Below are positions 49,344 to 59,499 of a stretch of 64,000 bases of DNA, piece after piece. The DNA comes from an uncultured Blautia sp. Lineage in GTDB: Bacteria > Bacillota > Clostridia > Lachnospirales > Lachnospiraceae. The DNA lies in contig NZ_CALFLA010000041.1 of NCBI RefSeq assembly GCF_937880195.1, positions 62,001-126,000 on the forward strand, written 5' to 3'. The position numbers and the translations under genes were made by a program. The notes below the pieces were generated by a model. The model was not told the DNA's origin. It saw nothing but the letters and a program-made list of their open reading frames with translations, and did not search any database. Position 1 is the first letter of the stretch. Each line of letters starts with the position of its first letter.

Positions 49344-52268
49344 TCAACAAGAAATCAGAGGTTTTGTCTCCCCAAAAATTTCCTGTTCCTTTTCTATTGC
49401 TGTTTCGCTTCCTACAACGCAAAGAGCATCATCAGAGAGAATGGCCTCAATGATCGGAGCCAGCGCATGGATATCCTCTGCCTGTGCATTCAGGATCTGA
49501 TCCCTTTCTTTCTGTACCATCTCTTCACTTACGCCGCAGAAATAAGCGGTTTTTGAAATACTTCCCTGCATCTTGGGAGTTCTTGGAATATCCTTTCCAC
49601 TGATGGTTCCAATGATATATTTTGTCATTTCTCTTTCATCTGCCTGGAAGGTACGGACATATTCAGGAATCCCCTCATAGATCTCAAGAGTACGTTTCAG
49701 GTGAGGATCTCTGTAGGAAACAAAATAACTTTCCCCGCTTCTCTTAAATCCGCTCATACAGCCGTATGCTCCGCCCTTCACACGAAGATTCATCCAAAGA
49801 TAATCATAGCTTAACGCAACTTTTAGAATATCAAGAGCCCCTGTATATTCGTATCCCTTTTTACGGAAGTTTCCTGTACGGGCTACGTACTGCACCTGTC
49901 CCGAGGTAGTAAATCCCTCGTTTTTCTTGACACAGTGCATAGGCTCAGAAGAAGTCTTAACAGGCTCTGTGTGAAGCGTCATTTTTAAGGCTTTTACCTG
50001 ACCCATCACCTCATCCAGTGTTTCTCTTTCTCCTGTATAGCTTACACAAAGGTATTCGGGACGAAGAATTTCTACCATAAGCTCCTTCAATGTATGAACA
50101 AGCTCTTCCTTACGGCTGTCAAATTCCTTTTCAAGGTTCTCAATAAACTGATAGTAGGCAACACCTGACATTGCGTCTTGGAATGCCGCCATGGGGGAAC
50201 TGTAGGAAGCGCCTCTTAATACAGCCGTACAGTGGCCTGCGCTTACCAAATTTGCCTGGGCTCTTGATTTTACTCTGGCAATAATCTCATAGAGACGTTT
50301 TGTATCAGAAAGCTTCGATGTATTCAGAATCTCCCGGATCATTCGGAACAGTACGTCTATATTTGAATACATGGCCTTTCCTGTTACGGAAAATGCAGCT
50401 TTATATTCGTCTATGGAATCTACCCGGTCAAAAACCTCTACTCCGCTTGCGATTCCGCCTGTCTGAGCATTGATCTCATCAGACAGCTCTCCATATGAAT
50501 AATGTTCCGTATCCACATATCCGAGAACGGATTTCAGAAGTCCTACGTAAGGAACCTTTTCCGGTGACAGCTTTTTGAGATCAAACATCAGATCAAGATA
50601 TGCAATACCGTTTGTAGGAACCTCATGATAAAGGAACAGACTTCCATCTACATCCAGTTCCTGGTTTGTAAAACCAGCCGCTTCTTTTTTGATGTCTTCT
50701 CTTTTCAGCATGGGAATACATTTCTCACTTCCCGGTTCCTCTTCAGATTCCTGATAAGCAACAAGGGATTTTGTTTTTTCTACAAGGCCATTCCGCTCCT
50801 CTTCTGTCATACCCTCAAGCTGCTTCTGAAGCTTTTCTGCAAGAGCCTGTTCTCTGCGGGCGGCAAGGCCTTTAGAGGGAACAAGGGTGATCACGGATCC
50901 ATGAGGATTGTCAAGAAGATACTTCTGAATCAGTTCCTCAAAGTATCCCTGGTTCAAAAGCGATTTCAGTTTTTCAAACACAGGAAGGATCTGCACATGG
51001 CTGAAGGCTTTTTCGTCGCTGTACAGCCAGCTTCCAAAAATATCGAGGCCATACATCAGCCCTTTGGGCCAGGAAGAAAAGTCTGCTTCTCTGTACCGGA
51101 ATTCCATATAATTGATTCCAGCCTGAAGGGTCTTTTTATTAACGCCGTTCTTTACAATATTGGTAAGTGTGCTTTGAATGATTTCAAGAAATCTGTCCTT
51201 TTTGTCCGGGTCTGTGCCTTTTGCGATCACATCAAAATAGGGCTGTCTGATTCCGTCGTCATAGGATCCGTACACATCCATACCGATCCCGTCATCCAGA
51301 AGAGCCTGTTTCAGCGGCGCTCCCGGAGCGCTTAAAAGAGCATAATCCAGCACCTCAAAAGCAACTGCCGTCAGTGTATCTGCAGCCTCTCCTACAACTG
51401 TACTGTATGCCAGATAGGAATTTCCTTCGGAATTTTCGCTTTCTGAAATAGGATACTCCATAGTAAGGTCTCTTCTTTTTTCAAAAGCAGGCTGCATAGG
51501 AATGCTGGAATCAATCTCCAGCTTTTCAAAGGCAGACAGATAATGTTCATCCAGAAATTCCAGTTTTTCTGCCATATCCATATTTCCATAAAGATAAATA
51601 TAGCTGTTGGAAGGATGGTAATAAGTTTTGTGGAACTCCAGAAATTCTTCATAGGAAAGCTCTGGAATATGATCCGGGTCTCCGCCGGATTCGCAGCCGT
51701 AGGGGGTGTCTGGAAACAGAGAATTCATAATCTCTCTTTCCAGAACTTCATCCGGTGAAGAAAAAGCTCCCTTCATTTCATTATATACCACGCCGTTATA
51801 TTTCAAAGGACCTTCGGGTTTTTCCAGCTGGTAACTCCAGCCCTCCTGACGGAAAATTTCTTCCTTCTGGTAGATATTCGGATAAAAAACTGCGTCCAGG
51901 TACACATGCATCAGATTCTGAAAATCCTGATCATTGCAGCTTGCCACAGGATAGCAGGTCTTGTCTGGATATGTCATGGCATTCAAAAACGTATTCAGGG
52001 ATCCTTTTACAAGCTCCACAAAGGGATCTTTCAGCGGAAACTCTTTTGAGCCGCAAAGAACACTGTGCTCCAGAATATGGGCAACGCCGGTGCTGTTCTT
52101 TGGCGGAGTACGGAATGCAATATTAAACACTTTATTTTCATCATCATTCTCGATCAGCATAACTCTTGCGCCGGTTTTTTTATGCCGGAGAAGCCAGCCT
52201 TTGGAACGAATGTCCTTTAAGTTTTCTTCTTTTATGATGTCGTAAGCAGAAATTCTGTCCTTATTCAT
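49344..52268 (-). CDS. M16 metallopeptidase (PreP/Cym1-like)
   Basis: The 974-aa protein holds the inverted zinc motif HILEHSVLCGSKEFPLKDPF (HxxEH near residue 67) followed by a large four-domain M16C structure, matching presequence-protease length. Such enzymes degrade unfolded peptides in a closed chamber. No signal peptide is seen, so it is cytoplasmic. It lies 30 bp before era, with a separate ATG and GGAGGCAAAC-type site. Confidence 0.88.
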   Translation of the reverse strand: MNKDRISAYDIIKEENLKDIRSKGWLLRHKKTGARVMLIENDDENKVFNIAFRTPPKNSTGVAHILEHSVLCGSKEFPLKDPFVELVKGSLNTFLNAMTYPDKTCYPVASCNDQDFQNLMHVYLDAVFYPNIYQKEEIFRQEGWSYQLEKPEGPLKYNGVVYNEMKGAFSSPDEVLEREIMNSLFPDTPYGCESGGDPDHIPELSYEEFLEFHKTYYHPSNSYIYLYGNMDMAEKLEFLDEHYLSAFEKLEIDSSIPMQPAFEKRRDLTMEYPISESENSEGNSYLAYSTVVGEAADTLTAVAFEVLDYALLSAPGAPLKQALLDDGIGMDVYGSYDDGIRQPYFDVIAKGTDPDKKDRFLEIIQSTLTNIVKNGVNKKTLQAGINYMEFRYREADFSSWPKGLMYGLDIFGSWLYSDEKAFSHVQILPVFEKLKSLLNQGYFEELIQKYLLDNPHGSVITLVPSKGLAARREQALAEKLQKQLEGMTEEERNGLVEKTKSLVAYQESEEEPGSEKCIPMLKREDIKKEAAGFTNQELDVDGSLFLYHEVPTNGIAYLDLMFDLKKLSPEKVPYVGLLKSVLGYVDTEHYSYGELSDEINAQTGGIASGVEVFDRVDSIDEYKAAFSVTGKAMYSNIDVLFRMIREILNTSKLSDTKRLYEIIARVKSRAQANLVSAGHCTAVLRGASYSSPMAAFQDAMSGVAYYQFIENLEKEFDSRKEELVHTLKELMVEILRPEYLCVSYTGERETLDEVMGQVKALKMTLHTEPVKTSSEPMHCVKKNEGFTTSGQVQYVARTGNFRKKGYEYTGALDILKVALSYDYLWMNLRVKGGAYGCMSGFKRSGESYFVSYRDPHLKRTLEIYEGIPEYVRTFQADEREMTKYIIGTISGKDIPRTPKMQGSISKTAYFCGVSEEMVQKERDQILNAQAEDIHALAPIIEAILSDDALCVVGSETAIEKEQEIFGETKPLISC

Positions 52269-52341
52269 GTTTGCCTCCGGTTTTTATTATTCATTATTTC
52301 TTTTTTAAGAGAGGATTATTCTTTTGCCGTCTCCAGCAGCA

Positions 52342-52920
52342 TTATTCTGCCATCCCACCTTCTCCGGGAAAATACAGCTCATAAATCTCCCTGGCAGCTT
52401 TTGTAAGCAGAGATAATTCTTCCTCCATACCAAGGTCTTTTGGAAGACGGACAGCCGTTTCATAAATGTCTTTCTTTATCTTGGCGATCACATCCTCTTT
52501 TTTGATGGTAATGATTCCTGCTAGCATAGAATTATAGGAACGGTCTGTCTTGCACAGATCAATATAAAGCTTAACCAAATGGCAGCATTCCCTGTACAGA
52601 AGTTCTCTGTGAAGCTCACTTTTTTGCTGGAACTCCAGAAACTTTACAGAAGCTAGCTCTTTACGGATTTCTTTGACAGCGCTTTTGACTCCAAACAATT
52701 TGTTTGCCGCCTTGCGGTTATACTCCATAGCCATCCAGAAACGCAGATAGCCGTCAGCCATGGTTACGGCGTCCATCTCGCTGTAACGGGCCTCCCAGAT
52801 CTCTTTACGGATCTGATTTGCCTCAGGTTCTGTCCCTGCCTCGATCTCCTGCTCCAGAAGGGCTTTTCTTTTCTTTGGGTCTGATTCTCTGTAGTATTCT
52901 GCAATTGTAGGTGTATCCAT
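52342..52920 (-). CDS. DUF6553-like protein
   Basis: From ATG 52920 (AAAGGAG upstream) the product has 192 aa: an all-helical, charged protein (MDTPTIAEYYRESDPKKRKA). It resembles DUF6553 proteins of Lachnospiraceae, from memory. No catalytic motif. The longer frame overlaps glf, and I reject it. Confidence 0.6.
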   Translation of the reverse strand: MDTPTIAEYYRESDPKKRKALLEQEIEAGTEPEANQIRKEIWEARYSEMDAVTMADGYLRFWMAMEYNRKAANKLFGVKSAVKEIRKELASVKFLEFQQKSELHRELLYRECCHLVKLYIDLCKTDRSYNSMLAGIITIKKEDVIAKIKKDIYETAVRLPKDLGMEEELSLLTKAAREIYELYFPGEGGMAE

Positions 52921-52942
52921 GTATTCGTCTCCTTTATGTTCA

Positions 52943-54061
52943 CTATTCTTCGTTATAGTAAGAAAGCTCGTTATCCGCAAGATTCAATGCTTCTTCAATC
53001 ACACGATCCATATCCATATAACGATACATTCCTAATCTTCCGCCAAACAGGACTTTCTTTTCTTCCAGAGCCCTGCGCTCATATTTTTCGTAGATTTCAT
53101 TATTTTTAGGATCATTGACTGGATAATAAGGTTCTGCTCCTTTTGTCCACTCTGCCGGATACTCTCTGGTGATCACAGTCTTTTTCTGAGTGCCAAATTC
53201 AAAATGTTTATGCTCAATGATCCTTGTATATGGAACCTCATAATCTGTATAATTAACCACTGCATTTCCCTGATAGTTGGCCATATCAAGAATTTCCGAT
53301 TCAAAGCGCAGAGAACGGTAGTCCAGTTGGCCGTAACAGTACTCAAAATACTCATCTACCATACCGGTAAAAAGAACCTTGTCTGCCTGAGCAAGAAGCT
53401 CTTCTTTATTTGCAAAAAAGTCTGTTTTCAAAATAACCTGAGTTCCTTCCAGGAGCTTACGGATAATCTCTGTATAACCGCCTTTTGGGATTCCCTGATA
53501 TGGATCTTTAAAATAATTATTATCATAAGTATAACGAAGGGGAAGTCTTTTGATAATAAAGGACGGAAGATCCTTACACTCTCTTCCCCATTGCTTCCTT
53601 GTATAGCCTTCGATAAGCTTCTCGTATACATCCTGTCCCACCATGGAAAGAGCCTGCTCCTCCAGATTTTTGGGATTGGTAATGTGCATTCTGGCAATTT
53701 GCTCCTGAATATTAGCTTTTGCCTGAGCCGGAGTGCGGACTCCCCAAAGCTGATGAAAGGTATTCATATTAAAGGGAAGATTATAAAGTTCGTCTTTATA
53801 AACAGCAATAGGAGAATTTATAAAATGATTAAACTCTGCAAACTGGTTAATATACTCCCATATTTCTTTTTTGGAGGTATGGAAAATATGAGCCCCGTAA
53901 CGATGAACCTGGATCCCTTCAATTTCCTCTGTGTAAATATTTCCGCCAATGTGATCCCTTTTGTCTATTACAAGACAGGTTTTGCCATGCTTCACTGCCT
54001 CATGTGCAAACACAGACCCAAAAAGGCCTGCGCCTACGATCAGATAATCATATTTTTTCAT
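52943..54061 (-). CDS. glf: UDP-galactopyranose mutase
   Basis: The 372-aa flavoprotein starts YDYLIVGAGLFGSVFAHEAV (FAD site) and has RDHIGGNIYTEE, HRYGAHIFHTS and TRKQWGRECKDLPS, all Glf landmarks. It interconverts UDP-galactopyranose and UDP-galactofuranose for surface glycans using reduced FAD. No glycosyltransferases flank it, so the rest of the pathway lies elsewhere. Confidence 0.93.
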   Translation of the reverse strand: MKKYDYLIVGAGLFGSVFAHEAVKHGKTCLVIDKRDHIGGNIYTEEIEGIQVHRYGAHIFHTSKKEIWEYINQFAEFNHFINSPIAVYKDELYNLPFNMNTFHQLWGVRTPAQAKANIQEQIARMHITNPKNLEEQALSMVGQDVYEKLIEGYTRKQWGRECKDLPSFIIKRLPLRYTYDNNYFKDPYQGIPKGGYTEIIRKLLEGTQVILKTDFFANKEELLAQADKVLFTGMVDEYFEYCYGQLDYRSLRFESEILDMANYQGNAVVNYTDYEVPYTRIIEHKHFEFGTQKKTVITREYPAEWTKGAEPYYPVNDPKNNEIYEKYERRALEEKKVLFGGRLGMYRYMDMDRVIEEALNLADNELSYYNEE

Positions 54062-54151
54062 AAAAAAACCCTCTTTCTTTTGAGTCGTTATAGAGTATAG
54101 TATAACAAATCAAAGAGAAAAAGGGTAGTCCTGTTTTGTTACTGATCTACA

Positions 54152-55186
54152 TTAAAATCCCGGATCCAGGAACATACTGTCTCCAAAAGAGAAAAATCTG
54201 TATTTCTCACGGACAGCCTCCTCATAAGCCGCCATGATCCTCTCTTTTCCGGCAAGAGCAGAAACCAGCATCATCAATGTTGATTCCGGCAGATGGAAAT
54301 TTGTAATCAGTCCATCAATAAGTTTGAAACGATAACCAGGATAAATAAAAATTTCTGTCCAGCCGCTTCCAGCATGAAGCACGCCGTTTTCATCAGAAGC
54401 AGATTCCAGTGTCCGGCAGCTTGTAGTTCCTACAGAGATGACACGTCCTCCCTGCTTCTTTGTATCGTTAATAAGTTTTGCCTGATCTTCCTCCACCATA
54501 TAAAACTCTGAATGCATATGGTGATTTTCAACGTCGTCCACCTTTACCGGACGGAACGTGCCAAGCCCTACATGCAGCGTTACATGGGCGATCTTAACGC
54601 CCTTTTCTTCTACCTTTGCAAGAAGTTCTTCTGTAAAGTGAAGCCCTGCCGTAGGCGCTGCCGCAGAACCGTCATGCTTCGCATAAACAGTCTGATAGCG
54701 GTTCTTATCTTTCAGTTTATGGGTAATATACGGCGGCAGAGGCATTTCTCCAAGCTGATCAAGAATCTCTTCAAAAATGCCCTCATAATGGAACTGGATC
54801 AGCCTGTTTCCCTCTTCCACAATGTCAATGATCTCCCCTGTAAGGATTCCGTCTCCAAAGGTGATCTTTGCACCAGGACGAGCTTTTTTGCCTGGTTTCA
54901 CAAGGCACTCCCAGATATCCTTTTCTCTACGTTTCAAAAGAAGGATCTCGATCAGCGCGCCTGTCTCTTCTTTATGTCCGTAGAGGCGGGCAGGGATCAC
55001 TCTGGTATCATTCAGAACCAGACAATCCCCCTCCTTCAGGTAATCAATAATATCTGTAAAATGGCGGTGCTCCACACTTCCATCCTTCATAGAAAGGTGA
55101 AGAAGCCTGGAAGAACTGCGATCCTCCAAAGGATCCTGGGCAATGAGCTCCGTAGGGAGATCATAATAAAAATCTGATGTTTTCAT
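54152..55186 (-). CDS. queA: S-adenosylmethionine:tRNA ribosyltransferase-isomerase
   Basis: From ATG 55186 the 344-aa product begins [20 protein letters not shown] and contains [14 protein letters not shown] and [12 protein letters not shown], QueA motifs. It moves the ribosyl part of SAM to preQ1 at tRNA position 34 in queuosine synthesis. It sits 11 bp after trmD, as last gene of the ribosome/SRP operon. Confidence 0.94.
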   Translation of the reverse strand: MKTSDFYYDLPTELIAQDPLEDRSSSRLLHLSMKDGSVEHRHFTDIIDYLKEGDCLVLNDTRVIPARLYGHKEETGALIEILLLKRREKDIWECLVKPGKKARPGAKITFGDGILTGEIIDIVEEGNRLIQFHYEGIFEEILDQLGEMPLPPYITHKLKDKNRYQTVYAKHDGSAAAPTAGLHFTEELLAKVEEKGVKIAHVTLHVGLGTFRPVKVDDVENHHMHSEFYMVEEDQAKLINDTKKQGGRVISVGTTSCRTLESASDENGVLHAGSGWTEIFIYPGYRFKLIDGLITNFHLPESTLMMLVSALAGKERIMAAYEEAVREKYRFFSFGDSMFLDPGF

Positions 55187-55197
55187 ATTGTTACTCC

Positions 55198-55956
55198 TTA
55201 TCCTCTTCCCGCCTGAGCTTCCTTCCATTCCTTTTTCCACTGGCGGATACGGCTCCACTCCTTATTAGTCAGATCTGCCTTTTTCAGAAGATCAGGACGC
55301 CGCAGGGCCGTACGGTAAATTGATTGTTCTCTTCTCCATGCCTCCACATTGGCATGATGGCCGGAAAGAAGCACTGGGGGAACCTGCTTTCCATGCCAGA
55401 TTTCCGGTCTGCTGTACTGGGGATATTCCAAAAGATTTTCAGAAAAGGATTCTGTTTCTCCTGATTCCTGATTTGTAAGAACTCCCGGAACCATACGTGA
55501 AATGGAATCCATCATGACCATAGCTGGAAGTTCCCCTCCAGTAAGCACATAATCTCCAATGGAAACGTAATCTGTTACAATTTCCTCCAAAACCCGCTCG
55601 TCAATCCCCTCGTAATGTCCGCAGAGAAATACAAGATCTTTTTCCTTTGCAAGCTCTTTTGCCATTTGCTGGTGAAACACCTTTCCCTGGGGTGTCAGAT
55701 AAACCACTCTTGGTTTATATCCTATTTTTTCTCTGACAGCTTCATATGCCAGATACACCGGTTCCGCCTGCATCAGCATTCCGGCGCCGCCGCCATAAGG
55801 GTAATCATCCACTTTCTGATGTTTATTGAAAGCATAATCTCTGATATTGACCGCTTCAATATCAAGAAATCCTCCTGCAATGGCACGGCCGATGATACTG
55901 GTATTCATTCCCTCCCGGATCATGTCCGGAAAAAGCGTCAGCACATGAAAATTCAT
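55198..55956 (-). CDS. trmD: tRNA (guanine37-N1)-methyltransferase
   Basis: The 252-aa protein has the knotted SPOUT features [47 protein letters not shown] and [20 protein letters not shown]. It methylates G37 in tRNAs to prevent frameshifting. It abuts rimM with no spacer. The usual next gene, rplS, is not here. Confidence 0.96.
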   Translation of the reverse strand: MNFHVLTLFPDMIREGMNTSIIGRAIAGGFLDIEAVNIRDYAFNKHQKVDDYPYGGGAGMLMQAEPVYLAYEAVREKIGYKPRVVYLTPQGKVFHQQMAKELAKEKDLVFLCGHYEGIDERVLEEIVTDYVSIGDYVLTGGELPAMVMMDSISRMVPGVLTNQESGETESFSENLLEYPQYSRPEIWHGKQVPPVLLSGHHANVEAWRREQSIYRTALRRPDLLKKADLTNKEWSRIRQWKKEWKEAQAGRG

Positions 55957-56463
55957 TTAAACCAGCCCTTTCATCAAATGTATGGTCATTATGTTCTTAT
56001 CAATATCAACGTCAAGAATACATTCTTTTATGGCAGGAAGAAGAACCTCCCCGTGATCTTTTGAATCAATGATATATACATCGTTTGCGCCAGTTTCCAT
56101 AACGTCTTTCAATGTACCGAACTCTGTTCCGTCCTCAAGGACAACGGTCATACCAAGAAGATCCGCTATATAATACTCGTCCTCTGAAAGCTCGCTTCCC
56201 TCTTCCCTGGGAATCCAAAGATCCCGTCCTTTGTATTTTTCAATATCATTTATATTGTCAACGCCGTCAAATTTAAGAATCACAAGATTTTTGAAAAACT
56301 TTACATTTTTGATCTCAAGACGACGAAGTTCCCTTCCGGTATCCAGAAGCACATATTCCAGTTCAAGAAACCGTTCCGGCCCATCTGTGGTGGGGTATAC
56401 TTTCACTTCACCGCGTACCCCGTGGGTTGTGGTGATGACACCAACCTTCAGTAAATCTTCCAT
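55957..56463 (-). CDS. rimM: Ribosome maturation factor RimM
   Basis: From ATG 56463 the 168-aa protein begins LKVGVITTTHGVRGEVKVYP, the RimM barrel, and ends in a PRC-like domain (YYIADLLGMTVVLEDG). It binds S19 and helps 30S head assembly. The 10 extra N-terminal residues of the longer frame do not match the family. Confidence 0.93.
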   Translation of the reverse strand: MEDLLKVGVITTTHGVRGEVKVYPTTDGPERFLELEYVLLDTGRELRRLEIKNVKFFKNLVILKFDGVDNINDIEKYKGRDLWIPREEGSELSEDEYYIADLLGMTVVLEDGTEFGTLKDVMETGANDVYIIDSKDHGEVLLPAIKECILDVDIDKNIMTIHLMKGLV

Positions 56464-56546
56464 ATAATCTCCTATAGTGAAAGAAGGAGCCATGTTTCCA
56501 CAGCTCCTGCTCTTTCTTTATTTGCATGATGTCGTGAATAGCTTCT

Positions 56547-56777
56547 TTACTGAAGGATATCCACAATCACTTTTTTGCTGCTCTTTGAAGAAGCGGCCTT
56601 AACAACAGTACGGATTGCCTTGGCAATACGTCCCTGTCTTCCAATGACCTTGCCCATGTCTGCAGATCCTACTTTCAGTTCTATAATAACTGCGTCTTCT
56701 TTTTCGTTTTCGGTAACAACTACCTCATCCGGATGATCTACAAGAGATTTTGCAATTACTTCTACCAGTTGCTTCAT
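56547..56777 (-). CDS. khpA: KH-domain RNA-binding protein KhpA
   Basis: The 76-aa protein is one KH domain with the GKVIGRQGRIAKAIRTVVKA loop. KhpA works with KhpB in RNA binding and cell elongation in Firmicutes. It lies between rpsP and rimM, its usual place. Confidence 0.9.
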   Translation of the reverse strand: MKQLVEVIAKSLVDHPDEVVVTENEKEDAVIIELKVGSADMGKVIGRQGRIAKAIRTVVKAASSKSSKKVIVDILQ

Positions 56778-56840
56778 TACATACCTCCCTGCACTGCTTT
56801 TGCAGTAAAGAAATACCTTCTGAATGTATTTCGGTATTTC

Positions 56841-57086
56841 TTATTTCTCAATTCCGGCTGCTTTGAAGATCTTAGCAACAACTTCTGTAGGCTGAGCTCC
56901 TGCTGCCAGCCATTTTTTAGCTGCTTCCTCGTCTACTTTGTATGCGCTTGGCTCAAGGTTCGGATCATATGTTCCGATCTCATCGATGCACTTTCCGTCA
57001 CGTTTGCAACGAGAATCTGCAACTACGATTCTATAAAAAGGTGCTTTCTTCTGTCCCATTCTTCTTAATCTGATCTTTACTGCCAT
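56841..57086 (-). CDS. rpsP: 30S ribosomal protein S16
   Basis: 81 aa, starting [20 protein letters not shown] and including [20 protein letters not shown], as in S16. It is required for 30S body assembly. Preceded by GGAGG and followed by khpA. Confidence 0.96.
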   Translation of the reverse strand: MAVKIRLRRMGQKKAPFYRIVVADSRCKRDGKCIDEIGTYDPNLEPSAYKVDEEAAKKWLAAGAQPTEVVAKIFKAAGIEK

Positions 57087-57131
57087 TTTTGTTTTCCTCC
57101 ATTTATCTCTTTTCTTTTTTGGTTGTTTTAT

Positions 57132-58478
57132 TTAAAAAGGAAGCTTAAAGCCGCCTCTTTTACCCATTTTACCGCCCATCATTCCGGGCATTTGTTTCAT
57201 CATTTTCTTGCTCTGCTCAAACTGCTTCACAAGACGGTTGACCTCAGCGATCTCCACACCGGCGCCTCTGGCAATACGATTTTTGCGGGAAACGTTCAGG
57301 ATTCCCGGATTGGTTCTCTCCTGAGGAGTCATGGAAAGGATGATTGCCTTTGTGCGGTCCATGGCGCTTTCATCGATCATACTCTCAATGTCCTTCATTT
57401 TACTTCCCACTCCAGGAAGCATATTCAGAATACTGCCGATACCGCCCATTTTGTTCATCTGTTCCATACTGGTCAGATAATCGTTAAAATCAAAATCCAT
57501 TTTTTTGAGCTTTTTCTGCATTTCTGCAGCCTGCTCCTGATCAATGGCAGCCTCAGCCTTTTCGATCAGGCTCATGACATCGCCCATTCCCAGGATCCTT
57601 GAAGCCATACGCTCTGGATAAAACTGCTCCAGGTCGCTGAGCTTCTCGCCCATTCCTACATACAGGATCGGTTTGCCTGTCACTGCCTTAATGGAAAGCG
57701 CAGCGCCGCCTCGGGTGTCTCCGTCCATCTTAGTAAGGATTACACCGTCGATCCCAACTTTATCTGTAAAGGTCTTTGCCACATTTACCGCATCCTGACC
57801 TGTCATTGCATCCACGATCAGAAGTGTAGCGTCAACCTGTACATTTGCTTTAATGTCTGCCAACTCCTGCATCATATCTTCATCAACATGAAGACGTCCT
57901 GCAGTGTCAAGAAGCACTACATTCTGCTGATTGCCCTTGGCATGTTCCACTGCAGCTCTGGCAATGTTCACAGGGTTCTGCTTATCTCCCATGGAGAAGA
58001 CTTCTACCCCCTGTTTTTCTCCGTTGACCTGAAGCTGTGTGATCGCAGCCGGACGATAAACGTCGCAGGCAACAAGAAGAGGCCGTTTACCCTTGGATTT
58101 TAACTGTCCTGCAAGTTTGGCTACTGTGGTTGTTTTACCGGCTCCCTGAAGTCCGGCCATCATTAGAACTGTAATTTCACTGCCTGGTTTAATCGGAAGC
58201 TCTGTAGTTTCGCTGCCCATAAGATTCACAAGCTCTTCATTAACGATCTTGATCACCATCTGGCCCGGATTCAGTCCGCTCATTACGTCCTGTCCCACAG
58301 CCCGTTCCTGAACAGCCTTGGTAAACTGCTTCACCACCTTGAAGTTTACATCGGCTTCCAGAAGAGCCATTTTGACTTCTTTCAGGGCAATCTTTACGTC
58401 TTCTTCTGTCAGACGTCCTTTGCCTCTCAGCTTTTTAAATACATTCTGTAATTTTTCTGTCAAGCTCTCAAATGCCAT
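57132..58478 (-). CDS. ffh: Signal recognition particle protein Ffh
   Basis: The 448-aa protein has an N domain, the G domain GLQGAGKTTTVAKLAGQLKS near residue 110, DTAGRLHVDE and TKMDGDTRGGAALS, and a Met-rich M domain ending PGMMGGKMGKRGGF. It targets nascent membrane proteins with 4.5S RNA and FtsY. YlxM is translated just before it. Confidence 0.96.
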   Translation of the reverse strand: MAFESLTEKLQNVFKKLRGKGRLTEEDVKIALKEVKMALLEADVNFKVVKQFTKAVQERAVGQDVMSGLNPGQMVIKIVNEELVNLMGSETTELPIKPGSEITVLMMAGLQGAGKTTTVAKLAGQLKSKGKRPLLVACDVYRPAAITQLQVNGEKQGVEVFSMGDKQNPVNIARAAVEHAKGNQQNVVLLDTAGRLHVDEDMMQELADIKANVQVDATLLIVDAMTGQDAVNVAKTFTDKVGIDGVILTKMDGDTRGGAALSIKAVTGKPILYVGMGEKLSDLEQFYPERMASRILGMGDVMSLIEKAEAAIDQEQAAEMQKKLKKMDFDFNDYLTSMEQMNKMGGIGSILNMLPGVGSKMKDIESMIDESAMDRTKAIILSMTPQERTNPGILNVSRKNRIARGAGVEIAEVNRLVKQFEQSKKMMKQMPGMMGGKMGKRGGFKLPF

Positions 58479-58481
58479 GCG

Positions 58482-58805
58482 TCATAACTCCTCTAATATC
58501 TCTTTGGAAATCTCTGTAATCTCCCGGGCATGATATTTATCTGCAAGCTGGCTGATCCTTAAGACCTGCTCTTTAATACAGAGAAACTTTTCTACCAGAT
58601 GCAATTTCTTTTCATACTCTTCAAGAGTATGATTGCAGCGTCTGATCATATCATGAACGCCCTGACGGCTGATCCCCAGATCTTCTGCAACTTCGCTGAG
58701 GGAATAATCCTCCAGAACAACGCTTTCATATATTTGCTGCTGGCGTTCTGTAAGAAGCTCCCCGTAAAAATCATACAATAATGTTTGTTCTACAAATTTC
58801 TCCAT
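58482..58805 (-). CDS. ylxM: YlxM-like (UPF0122) SRP-associated HTH protein
   Basis: From ATG 58805 (AAGGTGG upstream) it has 107 aa and a sigma-like helix-turn-helix, LSEVAEDLGISRQGVHDMIR. YlxM proteins accompany ffh in Firmicutes and, in studied species, modulate SRP. The longer frame to 58922 adds unrelated residues. Confidence 0.88.
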   Translation of the reverse strand: MEKFVEQTLLYDFYGELLTERQQQIYESVVLEDYSLSEVAEDLGISRQGVHDMIRRCNHTLEEYEKKLHLVEKFLCIKEQVLRISQLADKYHAREITEISKEILEEL

Positions 58806-58863
58806 CTGATTACCACCTTGGGTATCATAACCTATTTCGTTCCTGGTGTCAAGTATTTTTTCT

Positions 58864-59481
58864 TTACAGCCAGTCCCCTGGTTTTTCCGAATCATAATCA
58901 AACACAAATCGGTCATAGGCATTGATTACATGAGTATCCTGAAACCGGTCGTAGCGTTTATGATTTCTTCCATAAGACATATGCACATGACCATGGAGGA
59001 AAAATTTAGGTTTATATTTTTCCATTAGCTTCAAAAAAACTTTAAATCCCTGATGGGGAAGATCCCTGCCGTCATTAAGCTGATAGGCTGGCGCATGTGT
59101 CACCAGAATATCAAACCCTCTTCTCCAGAAAATTTTAGGAAGCAGTTTAAAAACCCGTCTTTTCATTTCTCCTTCTGTAAACTGGTAATTTCCCGGCTTA
59201 TAGCGCATAGAACCTCCAAGTCCCAGAATACGCACCCCTTCGTGGACATATATCTTATCGTCAATACAGATGCAGCCGTCCGGGGGAATATTTTCGTATT
59301 TATCATCATGATTTCCATGTACATAAAGAACAGGCGCAGAGGTAAAAGTGGCAAGAAACGACAGGTATCTGGGATCCAGATCCCCGCAGGAAATAATAAG
59401 GTCGATTCCCTCCAGCTTGCTTTTTTCAAAAAAATCCCACAGATACTTAGATTCCTCATCTGCGATAGCAAGTATTTTCAT
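58864..59481 (-). CDS. Calcineurin-like metallophosphoesterase
   Basis: The 205-aa protein has CGDLDPRYLS, VHGNHDDKYE, THAPAY and GHVHMSYG, four of the five metal motifs. The first motif, normally DxH, reads ADEES at residues 7-11, so one metal ligand is changed. It could still bind one metal or act on a small phosphoester. It is transcribed between the BMP-like gene and ylxM. Confidence 0.85.
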   Translation of the reverse strand: MKILAIADEESKYLWDFFEKSKLEGIDLIISCGDLDPRYLSFLATFTSAPVLYVHGNHDDKYENIPPDGCICIDDKIYVHEGVRILGLGGSMRYKPGNYQFTEGEMKRRVFKLLPKIFWRRGFDILVTHAPAYQLNDGRDLPHQGFKVFLKLMEKYKPKFFLHGHVHMSYGRNHKRYDRFQDTHVINAYDRFVFDYDSEKPGDWL

Positions 59482-59499
59482 ATTATATTTTTCCTTCCG

